From positions 1-64,000 of the forward strand of contig NZ_BDLU01000056.1 of NCBI RefSeq assembly GCF_006538165.1: a DNA stretch of 64,000 bases, given 5' to 3'. The stretch is from Komagataeibacter diospyri (GTDB lineage: Bacteria > Pseudomonadota > Alphaproteobacteria > Acetobacterales > Acetobacteraceae). Both the position numbers and the translations under genes were made by a program. Shown here piece by piece: positions 56,516 to 64,000 of this stretch; the first letter of the stretch is position 1; the number at the start of each line of letters is the position of its first letter. The notes below the pieces were generated by a model that saw only the letters and a program-made list of their open reading frames with translations, was not told the origin of the DNA and did no database searches.

Positions 56516-56574
56516 AACCGGTGGCGTAACCTGCTAGGGTGCGCGCTACTGGATATTGGGGAAGCTTTGCCAAC

Positions 56575-57117
56575 ATGGTTGCTGCTGTTTCAGGGCGGGC
56601 GGTCCGCCAGCCTGCGGAACTCCTTGCCGGGTTTGCCGTGCTGGCCGTACTGGCGGGACTGCTGGCCTATGCCGTGCTGGACAAGGGGCGTCCGCATGAA
56701 TCAGGCTATCGGCTGAATGCGGGCTTTGCCCATATCGATGGCCTGTCCGTGGGATCGGACGTCAGGCTGGCCGGTATCACGGTCGGTCAGGTGGTCGATG
56801 AGCATGTCGATCCGAAAACCTTTGCAGCCCAGGTTACCTTTACCGTGCGGCCCGATATCAAGCTGCCCGATGATACGGCGGCGATCATTACCAGCGACAG
56901 CCTGCTGGGGGGCAAATACATCGCCCTTTCGCCGGGTGGGGATGACAGGATGCTGGCCCCCGGCGGTACGATCGGCCAGACGCAGGGCGCGATCAGCCTT
57001 GAGCAACTGTTGAGCAAGTTCATCTTCTCCGTCACCGATACGCTGACCAAGGCCCGGCAGGACAAGGCCCAGGCTTCCCGGCCTGCGCAGGCCCCTGCGG
57101 GCGGAGAGACACCATGA
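56575..57117 (+). CDS. mlaD: MlaD outer-membrane lipid asymmetry protein
   Basis: 180 residues from the ATG at 56575, which lies 12 bases after GGGGAAG; an upstream GTG at 56539 is an alternative. One N-terminal membrane helix (ELLAGFAVLAVLAGLLAYAVLD) is followed by the MCE domain (about 45-140: SGYRLNAGFAHIDGLSVGSDVRLAG, LGGKYIALSPGG). It binds phospholipids in the periplasm for the MlaFEDB transporter; mlaE and mlaF are not in the window. The stop overlaps the next start by four bases. Confidence 0.92.
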   Translation: MVAAVSGRAVRQPAELLAGFAVLAVLAGLLAYAVLDKGRPHESGYRLNAGFAHIDGLSVGSDVRLAGITVGQVVDEHVDPKTFAAQVTFTVRPDIKLPDDTAAIITSDSLLGGKYIALSPGGDDRMLAPGGTIGQTQGAISLEQLLSKFIFSVTDTLTKARQDKAQASRPAQAPAGGETP

Positions 57118-57344
57118 ACCATGAGGCAGGCGATGGTGCGGGCATGCCAAAGGTCTGGCCGCAACCCGATGGCGCGCCGGTGTCGTGTCGTGACAAATTA
57201 CTGATATTGCAGGAAAACCATACTGAATTGCAGGGTATTCTCCGTGATGCGTTCGAGGACGCGATCCTGATGGGCGTGGATGAGGCGGCGATGCGCCAGA
57301 TCCTGCTGGATCTTGTGAACAGCCTGCGGAGCCCGAAGGCATGA
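57114..57344 (+). CDS. Small conserved hypothetical protein between mlaD and DUF2155
   Basis: 76 residues with a disordered N terminus and one helical segment (RDKLLILQENHTELQGILRDAFEDAILMGVDEAAMRQILLDLVNSL, described only in part here). It overlaps both neighbours by four bases (ATGA at each end), so it is co-translated with mlaD and the DUF2155 gene. The role is unknown; an assembly adaptor for the cluster is possible. Confidence 0.78.
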   Translation: MNHEAGDGAGMPKVWPQPDGAPVSCRDKLLILQENHTELQGILRDAFEDAILMGVDEAAMRQILLDLVNSLRSPKA

Positions 57345-57988
57345 GGCGTCTGCTGCGCTGCCTGCCCGCCGCCCTGCTTGCCAGCCTGCCCGCCTGCGCC
57401 CATGCCGCTGAATGGCTGGCCCCACCCGCCATGTATCCCCCCGATACGTGGCAGGGACGCACCATTGCCACGGTGCGGGTGCTGGACAAGCTGGATGCCC
57501 ATATCCAGATGCTCGACATCCCCACGGGGCAGGATGTGACATATAAAAGTCTGACGCTGCACGCCACGTCATGCCTGCAGCGCCCGGCCACCCTGCCAGC
57601 GGACAGCGCTGCATGGCTGGAAGTGCATGACGCGCATGAAGGCATGGCGGCCTTTCAGGGCTGGATGGCCATAGCTGAACCCGCGACCGGCGTGTTCCAG
57701 AACCCGCTATATGACGTACAGCTTGCGGGCTGCGGCGGGGATGCCGTGGCCCCCGTGCCGCCGCCGCTGACGGTTGCCGCCGCTCCGCAGCCCGGTGCGG
57801 ATGGCAGCCCGGCCCCGGTGGCCGCCGCCGCCCCGTCGCCCACGACCGGTACGGGGGCTGCTGACGCGCCACAGCCCCTGTCTCCCTCGCAGGCCCCTAC
57901 GGCAGCGCCCCCGGCTTCCCCGCCACTTCCGGCCCTGCCGCCTGCTGATCCGGCGGATGAGGGGGCAGCCCCGCTAATGCTGCATTAG
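57341..57988 (+). CDS. DUF2155-containing exported protein
   Basis: 215 residues with a signal peptide (MRRLLRCLPAALLASLPACAHA). The DUF2155 domain spans about 35-130 with blocks TIATVRVLDKLDAHIQMLDIPTGQ, CLQRP and FQGWMAIAEPATGVFQNPLYDV, two cysteines that may bond. A long Pro/Ala/Ser-rich tail (about 130-215) follows. Its place beside NDUFA12 and mlaD is a conserved alphaproteobacterial neighbourhood; the function is unknown. Confidence 0.88.
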   Translation: MRRLLRCLPAALLASLPACAHAAEWLAPPAMYPPDTWQGRTIATVRVLDKLDAHIQMLDIPTGQDVTYKSLTLHATSCLQRPATLPADSAAWLEVHDAHEGMAAFQGWMAIAEPATGVFQNPLYDVQLAGCGGDAVAPVPPPLTVAAAPQPGADGSPAPVAAAAPSPTTGTGAADAPQPLSPSQAPTAAPPASPPLPALPPADPADEGAAPLMLH

Positions 57989-58084
57989 ATAATAGTTTAA
58001 TTTGTATCGTATCAATGCTGTCGGCCTGTCCGGTATGGTTCCGGGCTTGCGTATTCCCCAGCTTTGCCGGAGGCTAGATCCATC

Positions 58085-58840
58085 ATGAGCAAGATACCTT
58101 CCCTTCCTTCGCTCGATCGGCTGCCCCCGCCTGCCCGCGCGGCATTCCTGCTGGATTTTGATGGGACACTGGTTGATATCGCGCCCACGCCTGAATCCGT
58201 CGTGGTGGCGCCCGGCCTGCTTGATACACTCAGGCGCCTGCGCGACAAATGTGGGAATGCGCTGGCCGTGATTTCGGGGCGGCCCATCGATCAGATCGAC
58301 CATTTTCTGGGGGATGTACCCTATGCCGTGGCGGGTGAACATGGCATCGCCATCCGGCACGCGCCGAGGCAGGCCGTTGAACGCGCCCCCCTGCCGTCCG
58401 TGCCCGCCGCGTGGATTGAACAGGCCGACCAGCTGGCCCACGCCCATCCCGGTGTGCGGATCGAACGCAAGAAGGCGGGTCTGGTGCTGCATTACCGTGG
58501 CGCCCCCGATGCGGGCGAGGCATTGGGCAGGGTGGCGGATGGCTGGGTTGCCGCGACAGGCGGCGCGTTTCACGTTCAGGCCGCCAAGATGGCATGGGAA
58601 ATCCGCCCTGCCGGAATAGACAAGGGCCATGCGGTGGAAGTGCTTATGCAAAGTGCGCCCTTTGCCGGCCGGTCCCCCATTTTTGTCGGCGATGACGTAA
58701 CGGATGAAGATGGTATCCGCATGGCGGTGCATCTGGGCGGGGTTGGGTTCCGTATCCCTGCCGATTTCCCTGATCCCGCTGCTTTTCGTGGCTGGCTTGC
58801 GCAACTGGCACAGGGGGGCAGGGACGCATGGGGCGACTGA
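58085..58840 (+). CDS. otsB: Trehalose-6-phosphate phosphatase
   Basis: A 251-residue HAD-family phosphatase; the start at 58085 (MSKIPSLPSLDRL) follows GGAGG. The HAD nucleophile is in FLLDFDGTLVDIAP (D24, D26), with the SGRPIDQID and GDDVTDEDGI (GDDxTDE) motifs. It overlaps otsA by 13 bases, so the two are translationally coupled. Trehalose protects against osmotic, acid and desiccation stress. Confidence 0.95.
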   Translation: MSKIPSLPSLDRLPPPARAAFLLDFDGTLVDIAPTPESVVVAPGLLDTLRRLRDKCGNALAVISGRPIDQIDHFLGDVPYAVAGEHGIAIRHAPRQAVERAPLPSVPAAWIEQADQLAHAHPGVRIERKKAGLVLHYRGAPDAGEALGRVADGWVAATGGAFHVQAAKMAWEIRPAGIDKGHAVEVLMQSAPFAGRSPIFVGDDVTDEDGIRMAVHLGGVGFRIPADFPDPAAFRGWLAQLAQGGRDAWGD

Positions 58841-60180
58841 TTATTGTTTCCAACCGCGTCCCGTCCCCACGTGAACGCAGCCAGCCCGCCGGTGGTCTGG
58901 CTGTTGGCCTGAAAGACGCGCTGCGCGAAGGGGAATCGCTGTGGTTTGGCTGGTCAGGCAAGCAGGTGCAGCTTCATGGCGGCGATCCCGTGCCGCGGCT
59001 GGATCAGGTTGATAACGTAACCTATGCCACCATTGACCTGACTCCGCTGCAGTACGAGGGATTTTACCAGAATTTCTCCAACGGGATCCTGTGGCCGCTG
59101 TTCCATTACCGTGTGGGGCTGATGAACTATTCCCGCACGGACTGGGAAACCTACCTTGCGGTCAACGCCATGTTCGCGCGCACGCTGTTGCCGCTGCTGC
59201 GGCCCGATGACGTGATATGGGTGCATGATTACCACCTGTTTCCGCTGGGGCAGGCGCTGCGGGATCTGGGAGTGAAGTGCCGGATCGGCTTCTTCCTGCA
59301 TATTCCCTTTCCGCCATGGAGTCTGGTGCGGTCGCTGCCCGGCGCGGAACTGCTGCTGGAAGACATGCAGAGCTACGATCTGGTAGGCGTGCAGACCCCC
59401 GAGGACGCCGAGAATCTGAACCATTCGCTGGAGGTCAATGGCCTGCCGCCGCGTGGGCAGGCTTTCCCCATTGGCATCGACCCCGACGAATTCCGCGCAC
59501 AGGCGGAAAAAAGCATGCAGGGGCCGGAAATCGAGCGACTGGAGGGCAGCCTGCGTGGGGCCAAGCTGGTGCTGGGCGTGGACCGGCTGGATTATTCCAA
59601 GGGCCTGCCCGAACGCTTTCGTGGGTATGAAGCGCTTCTGGCCCGCTATCCCGAACATCGGGGCAAGGTGACTTTCCTGCAGGTCGCCCCGATTTCGCGT
59701 GGCAGCGTGGAGGAATACCGCCAGTTGCGTCGCCAGTTGGATGAACTGACCGGGCGGATCAACGGCGCGTATTCGGAATTCGACTGGACACCCATCCGCT
59801 ACATCACCCGCCCCCTCCCGCGTGAGGTTCTGGCCGGGTTCTACCGCCGGGCGGAAGCCGCCCTGATTACGCCCCTGCGTGATGGAATGAACCTTGTGGC
59901 CAAGGAATACGTCGCGGCACAGAACCCGGCTGATCCGGGTGTGCTGATCCTGTCGCATTTCGCGGGGGCCGCGCCGGAAATGGATGAGGGGATCCTGGTC
60001 AATCCGTATGACCCTGACGAAATTGCCGATGCCCTGCATGAAGCGCTGACGATGGGCCTTGCGGAACGGCGTACGCGCTGGCAGGCCCTGGAACGGGAGG
60101 TCAGCAGCACGACAGCCGTAAGCTGGGCCGCTGATTTCATGCGCGCGCTGCAGGCCGCACCCGTCGTGGACCGATCGTAA
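58828..60180 (+). CDS. otsA: Trehalose-6-phosphate synthase
   Basis: Joins UDP-glucose and glucose 6-phosphate. The 450-residue GT20 enzyme (slightly short) has SNRVPSPRERSQPAGGL at the N terminus, VHDYHLFPL, HIPFPPWSLVRSLPG, GVDRLDYSKGLPERF and LRDGMNLVAKEYVAAQ. The phosphatase gene precedes it in the same operon, the reverse of the usual otsA-otsB wording but common in bacteria. dsbB follows six bases later. Confidence 0.96.
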   Translation: MGRLIIVSNRVPSPRERSQPAGGLAVGLKDALREGESLWFGWSGKQVQLHGGDPVPRLDQVDNVTYATIDLTPLQYEGFYQNFSNGILWPLFHYRVGLMNYSRTDWETYLAVNAMFARTLLPLLRPDDVIWVHDYHLFPLGQALRDLGVKCRIGFFLHIPFPPWSLVRSLPGAELLLEDMQSYDLVGVQTPEDAENLNHSLEVNGLPPRGQAFPIGIDPDEFRAQAEKSMQGPEIERLEGSLRGAKLVLGVDRLDYSKGLPERFRGYEALLARYPEHRGKVTFLQVAPISRGSVEEYRQLRRQLDELTGRINGAYSEFDWTPIRYITRPLPREVLAGFYRRAEAALITPLRDGMNLVAKEYVAAQNPADPGVLILSHFAGAAPEMDEGILVNPYDPDEIADALHEALTMGLAERRTRWQALEREVSSTTAVSWAADFMRALQAAPVVDRS

Positions 60181-60186
60181 CCGGCC

Positions 60187-60696
60187 ATGCGTTCAACTGC
60201 TTTATTGATGGTGCTGGCAGGCTTTGCCGCACTTGGTGTGGCGTGGTGGAGCCAGTATGCCCTGGGTCACGTACCCTGCGGGCTGTGCCTGTGGGAACGC
60301 TGGCCTTACCGTATCCTGATCGTGCTGGGGGGACTGGCCACCGTTCTGCCGCGTGACATGGCGCGTAGCCTGCTGTGGCTGTGCCTGCCGGTGCTGCTAT
60401 GCGCCTTCGGGCTGTCGGTGGTCCATGTGGGGGTGGAACAGGGCTGGTGGGCCAGCCCGCTGCCTGAATGCCGTGCGCCCACTTTCCACGGCGGCAGTTT
60501 TGCCGAACGTCTGGCCTCCATGCCGCGTCGTCCGGCCAAGCCGTGCGACGCGGCCACCTATCTGGTACCCGGCGTGCCAGTGTCCATGGCCATGATGGAC
60601 GGGATCTATGCCCTTGCGCTGATCCCGCTTGTTCGCCGGGGATTGCGGATCAGGGCGAAGTTCCGCGGCCGCGGCCGAAAAACAATCCAAGGATGA
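60187..60696 (+). CDS. dsbB: DsbB-family disulfide oxidoreductase
   Basis: A 169-residue four-helix inner-membrane protein that re-oxidises DsbA using quinone. The periplasmic pairs are C31-GLC-C34 (CGLC) and C95/C120 in PLPECRAPT and AKPCDAAT. The C-terminal tail is basic. It lies six bases after otsA and overlaps the 3' end of the convergent DUF1328 gene by 47 bases. Confidence 0.9.
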   Translation: MRSTALLMVLAGFAALGVAWWSQYALGHVPCGLCLWERWPYRILIVLGGLATVLPRDMARSLLWLCLPVLLCAFGLSVVHVGVEQGWWASPLPECRAPTFHGGSFAERLASMPRRPAKPCDAATYLVPGVPVSMAMMDGIYALALIPLVRRGLRIRAKFRGRGRKTIQG

Positions 60697-60826
60697 ACAG
60701 GACGATAAAGACGAAGAACAGCACCTTGCCAAAATAGGCAAAGGTGTCAGATATGCCGCCGAAGCCAAAGACCGCGGCGATCAGGGCCAGGACAAGGAAT
60801 GTGATGGTCCAGCGTAACAGGTCCAT
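60650..60826 (-). CDS. DUF1328 small membrane protein (YtjA-like)
   Basis: 58 residues from the ATG at 60826 (MDLLRWTITFLVLALIAAVFGFGG), with AAGGAA upstream. Two membrane helices separated by a Gly-rich turn (FGFGGISDTFAYFGKVLFFVF) end in GLFFGRGRG, the DUF1328 signature. The function is unknown. It converges on dsbB and overlaps its end by 47 bases. Confidence 0.88.
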   Translation of the reverse strand: MDLLRWTITFLVLALIAAVFGFGGISDTFAYFGKVLFFVFIVLFILGLFFGRGRGTSP

Positions 60827-60952
60827 GATCCGGTTCCTTCCGATCGTTGTTGTGACAGACGCGGGCATGCCATCCGCTCTATAACAATGCGCCAGATGGC
60901 ACACGGTTCATCGGGGGGCACGATTTTGGCCTTGGGGACGGGGATGCAGGAT

Positions 60953-63013
60953 ATGACAGCAGGCAGCGGCACGGCCGGATTTTACGCTCTGTACACCCAT
61001 GGGTTTGCGCGTGTGGCTGCGTGTACGCTGCCGGTCGTGCTGGCCGATCCAATGGCAAACGCGCGTTGCACCCATGACGGTATCCGGGCCTGCCATGACG
61101 CGGGGGTGGTGGTCGCGGTTTTTCCCGAACTGGGCCTGTCGGGTTACGCGATCGAGGACCTGCGCCAGCAGGATGTGCTGCTGGACCGCGTGGGAGACGC
61201 CATCACGTGGCTTGCGGCGCAGACGGCGGGATTGCGGCCGCTGGTGCTGGTGGGGGCGCCGGTGGTGTGGGGGGATGCGCTGTATAACTGTGCCATAGCC
61301 CTGCATGACGGGCGGATTCTTGGTGTCATTCCCAAATCCTACCTGCCCGGTTACCGGGAATTTTACGAAACCCGGCAGTTCAGCGCCGGTGCAAGGCTGC
61401 GGGGCGGCCATGTTACGATCAATGGCCACGATGTACCATTTGGCACCGACCTGCTGTTCCGTGCCCGTGATGTGCCGGGGCTGGTGGTGGCTGCCGAAAT
61501 CTGTGAGGACATGTGGGTGCCCCAGCCACCGGGCATTCAGGCAGCCCTTGCCGGGGCCACGGTCATCGCCAACCTGTCGGCGTCCAATATCACGGTAGGC
61601 AAGGCGCGTACGCGCACGCTGCTGTGCCAGTCCCATTCCGCGCGCTGCGTGTGTGCCTATGTCTACGCTGCGGCGGGAGAAGGGGAATCGACCACGGACG
61701 TGGCATGGGACGGACAGACCTCCATTTTTGAAAATGGCGCGATACTGGCGGAAAGTGCCCGCTTCCCTTCCGGTCTGGTTACACTGACGGCAGATGTGGA
61801 CCTTGACCTGCTGCGGCAGGAACGCCTGCGCATGGGCAGCTTTGCCGATAACCGCGCACATGCAGGGACACCGGACTGGCGCTGGATCGACCTGACCCTG
61901 ACGCCACCCATGGATGATATCGGGTTACGGCGCGCCATTCCCCGCTTTCCCTTCGTACCAAGCGATCCGGCGGTGCTGGATCAGGACTGTTACGAGGCGT
62001 TTACCATACAGGTTACGGCCCTGAAGCGGCGGTTGCAGGCGTCACGGGCAAAAACGCTGGTCATTGGCGTTTCGGGCGGCCTTGATTCGACCCATGCCCT
62101 GCTGGTGGCGGCACGGGCGGCAGATGAAAGCGGGCTGGGGCGGCAGGCGGTGCTGGGCTATACCATGCCCGGTTTTGGTACCAGCAGCGACACGCATGGC
62201 AATGCGCATGAACTGATGACGGCGCTGGGCATACAGGCGCGTGAAATCGACATCCGTCCGGCGGCAAGGCTGATGCTGGAACAGATGGGGCATCCCTTCG
62301 CGGCTGGCGAGGATGTGTACGATGTCACGTTTGAAAACGTGCAGGCGGGGTTGCGGACGGACTTCCTGTTCCGGCTGGCCAACCAGTCGGGCGGGATCGT
62401 GATTGGCACGGGGGACCTGTCGGAACTGGCGCTGGGGTGGTGTACCTATGGTGTCGGTGACCAGATGGCGCATTACAATGTCAATTCCGGCCTGCCGAAA
62501 ACGCTGATCCAGCACCTGATCCGCTGGGTTATGGCCAACGGGCGGGAGCAGGCACGGACCTGTGCCGTGCTGGACGCCATCCTGTCCACCGAGATCTCGC
62601 CCGAACTGGTGCCCGCCACGGCGGGGCAGGCGGTGCAGAGCACGGAATCGCTGATCGGTCCTTACGCCCTGCAGGATTTTACCCTGTTCCATGTGCTGCG
62701 GTATGGGTTCCGTCCGTCAAAGATCGCGTTCATGGCGCTGCATGCGTGGGGCGATGCCACGCAGGGGGCATGGCCGCCGGGTTTCCCTGCCGGTAGCAGG
62801 CGGGCGTACGGCCTGCCTGAAATCAGGCACTGGCTGGGTGTTTTCCTTAACCGTTTCTTCGGCTTCAGCCAGTTCAAGCGTTCGGCCATGCCCAACGGGC
62901 CGAAGGTCGTGGCCGGCGGTGCGCTGTCGCCGCGCGGGGACTGGCGCGCGCCGTCCGATGGCAATGCCCGCATCTGGCTGGAGGAACTGGAAAATCGTGT
63001 TCCATTAAACTGA
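60953..63013 (+). CDS. nadE: Glutamine-dependent NAD+ synthase
   Basis: Makes NAD from NaAD with ammonia from glutamine. The start at 60953 gives MTAGSGTAGFYALYTHGFARV and 686 residues, the size of the fused form; an ATG at 60944 is an alternative. The N-terminal nitrilase-like glutaminase domain has E (FPELGLSGY), K (IPKSYLPGYREFYE) and C (AEICEDMWVP). The C-terminal synthetase domain has the P-loop GVSGGLDSTHAL and the GTGDLSELALGW block. Confidence 0.96.
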   Translation: MTAGSGTAGFYALYTHGFARVAACTLPVVLADPMANARCTHDGIRACHDAGVVVAVFPELGLSGYAIEDLRQQDVLLDRVGDAITWLAAQTAGLRPLVLVGAPVVWGDALYNCAIALHDGRILGVIPKSYLPGYREFYETRQFSAGARLRGGHVTINGHDVPFGTDLLFRARDVPGLVVAAEICEDMWVPQPPGIQAALAGATVIANLSASNITVGKARTRTLLCQSHSARCVCAYVYAAAGEGESTTDVAWDGQTSIFENGAILAESARFPSGLVTLTADVDLDLLRQERLRMGSFADNRAHAGTPDWRWIDLTLTPPMDDIGLRRAIPRFPFVPSDPAVLDQDCYEAFTIQVTALKRRLQASRAKTLVIGVSGGLDSTHALLVAARAADESGLGRQAVLGYTMPGFGTSSDTHGNAHELMTALGIQAREIDIRPAARLMLEQMGHPFAAGEDVYDVTFENVQAGLRTDFLFRLANQSGGIVIGTGDLSELALGWCTYGVGDQMAHYNVNSGLPKTLIQHLIRWVMANGREQARTCAVLDAILSTEISPELVPATAGQAVQSTESLIGPYALQDFTLFHVLRYGFRPSKIAFMALHAWGDATQGAWPPGFPAGSRRAYGLPEIRHWLGVFLNRFFGFSQFKRSAMPNGPKVVAGGALSPRGDWRAPSDGNARIWLEELENRVPLN

Positions 63014-63178
63014 ACCAATCTGACCCTGATTCTGAAATTCTTAACCCATTGCTGGCAATTACCGTCGTGAAAGCATCTCCTCCCCGGTCGTTGCGATCAT
63101 GCGGCACGGGTAGCGGATATCTGTAGCGAGGTCGGGAGACATGCATGTTCCCGCAATGCGTGAAAAGGAACGGAATGC

Positions 63179-64000
63179 ATGGGCGTGACCGTAACCGGGG
63201 CCACCGGCCTGACACTGGGGATCAACCCGGACAATAGCGATATCATACTGGGACTGAACCAGGTGAGCGAGGTCGCGGCCCTGCAGTCGCTCGCCAATGT
63301 TTCGGGTGCCGAGGTTTCTGCCCTGCAGCACGCCTATGGCAATGATATTCCGGCGCTGGCCGTGCGCATGTTCGGCGTGGCCGGGATTGATACCGTGATG
63401 GACCAGTCTGGCGGCGTGAACCAGCAGGTAACGACCCGCGGCAAATTCACCGTGACCGGCACCGAGGTCGAGATCGGCAGCACCACCTCCACCCCACTGG
63501 ACAGCACGATCACCCTGAAAGGTGGCAAGCAGGCCACCACTGTCATTGATGGTAACATGGGCAGGGTGAATTATGTCGCGAAGACGGGGGACGTGAATTA
63601 TTACGCTGCTGGTGGCAATACGGATTTCGTCAGTGGCAAGGGGCGGGACACCGTTCATGTCCTGGGTGGATCCGACACCATTTATGGTGCTGATGGACAC
63701 CCTACCGTAACCGGGGACTGGAACGTACCGGGCAGCGTCGGGGACACGGCACAGTTTAACGGTGGCGGCGTGAAGTTGCGGGTCGTTGACGGCGTGATGG
63801 TCCAGGATGTCAATAATTCCACCATCAGTGGTTATGGGGATGACGATTACTTCGGGGAGCATAATCCCGCACGCTATACCAACACCATCGATGGCGGCGT
63901 GTCTGATTCCATTTATGGCAGCAATCGCCTGCTTGTTGATTCGGTCAGCGACAGCAACATCCGGGGACATGCGAAACTGACCGTGGATGGTGGCGTATCC
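63179..64000 (+). CDS. RTX-like repeat-rich protein, incomplete at the window edge
   Basis: The ATG at 63179 follows AAGGAACGG and the frame stays open for 274 codons to base 64000 with no stop. It has no signal peptide. After an N-terminal region of about 85 residues the sequence turns Gly/Asp/Thr/Val-rich with short beta units; GGNTDFVSG, GKGRDTVHV and GGSDTIYGA (about 145-171) fit the nine-residue RTX/calcium-binding pattern loosely. TVDGGVS, TIDGGVSD and STISGYG recur. It is probably a large secreted or surface protein exported by a type I system, but that is inference. Confidence 0.65.
   Translation, partial: MGVTVTGATGLTLGINPDNSDIILGLNQVSEVAALQSLANVSGAEVSALQHAYGNDIPALAVRMFGVAGIDTVMDQSGGVNQQVTTRGKFTVTGTEVEIGSTTSTPLDSTITLKGGKQATTVIDGNMGRVNYVAKTGDVNYYAAGGNTDFVSGKGRDTVHVLGGSDTIYGADGHPTVTGDWNVPGSVGDTAQFNGGGVKLRVVDGVMVQDVNNSTISGYGDDDYFGEHNPARYTNTIDGGVSDSIYGSNRLLVDSVSDSNIRGHAKLTVDGGVS

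Noticed and set aside
63059..63970. 303-codon minus-strand frame at the right edge
   Set aside because: The plus-strand frame from 63179 has a ribosome site and a repeat-like composition; the minus frame is its mirror and has no start context.

Overview
The window looks like a chromosomal segment of an acetic acid bacterium (Acetobacteraceae, Alphaproteobacteria), most likely close to Komagataeibacter/Gluconacetobacter. The reasons are GC-rich coding sequence with strong third-position bias, several alphaproteobacterial gene neighbourhoods (zapA - 6S RNA - fau - ymdB-like; NDUFA12-like - mlaD - DUF2155; glnB-glnA; rplM-rpsI), and an unusual intergenic repeat family. The genus is inferred; no rRNA or species marker lies in the window. 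Most of it is core genome. No prophage, intact insertion sequence, CRISPR array or plasmid module was seen.

Layout. 0-2.7 kb: tightly overlapping rpiA - gntK - low-molecular-weight phosphatase - fructosamine-kinase-like operon (pentose phosphate metabolism plus likely sugar-adduct repair). 2.8-6.6 kb: ene-reductase, tRNA-Asp, and a peroxide module with ahpC-ahpD divergent from oxyR. 6.6-14.4 kb: rpmJ, a TPR protein, a three-gene OmpA / MotA-TolQ-like / MotB-like envelope cluster, suhB, and a complete EF-P beta-lysylation set (efp, epmB, divergent epmA). 14.4-22.7 kb: thiE, zapA with 6S RNA, fau, ymdB-like, amn, a TonB-like protein, an esterase and a quinone reductase. 22.9-29.8 kb: glnB-glnA, an aminotransferase, tRNA-His, rplM-rpsI. 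29.9-40.1 kb: small and secreted proteins, a secreted nuclease, ilvD, an AsmA-like protein, tRNA-Thr, a DsbA-like protein and an amidohydrolase. 40.2-44.6 kb: a visibly more AT-rich stretch with an SDR, a lytic transglycosylase and a probable SGNH-hydrolase remnant. 44.6-55.8 kb: tRNA-Ser, lepA, an S24-like regulator, a DEAD-box helicase, an alcohol dehydrogenase, RidA and an NrdJ-related TSCPD protein. 56-63 kb: NDUFA12-like, mlaD, DUF2155, otsBA, dsbB, nadE. The window ends inside a glycine/aspartate/threonine-rich, RTX-like open frame that starts at 63179 and has no stop before 64000.

The most distinctive non-coding signal is an approximately 75-80 bp element present ten times between 2.7 and 40.2 kb (one copy degenerate). 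Each copy can fold into an outer stem enclosing two hairpins, and eight of ten sit between convergent genes, which suggests bidirectional terminators spread as a repeat family. Other leads are the divergent ahpC/oxyR operator candidate, a LexA-like regulator lacking its self-cleavage residues, the motor-like envelope cluster, and the terminal repeat protein. Nothing here amounts to a clear new defence or secretion system; the leads are modest and are ranked in the findings.
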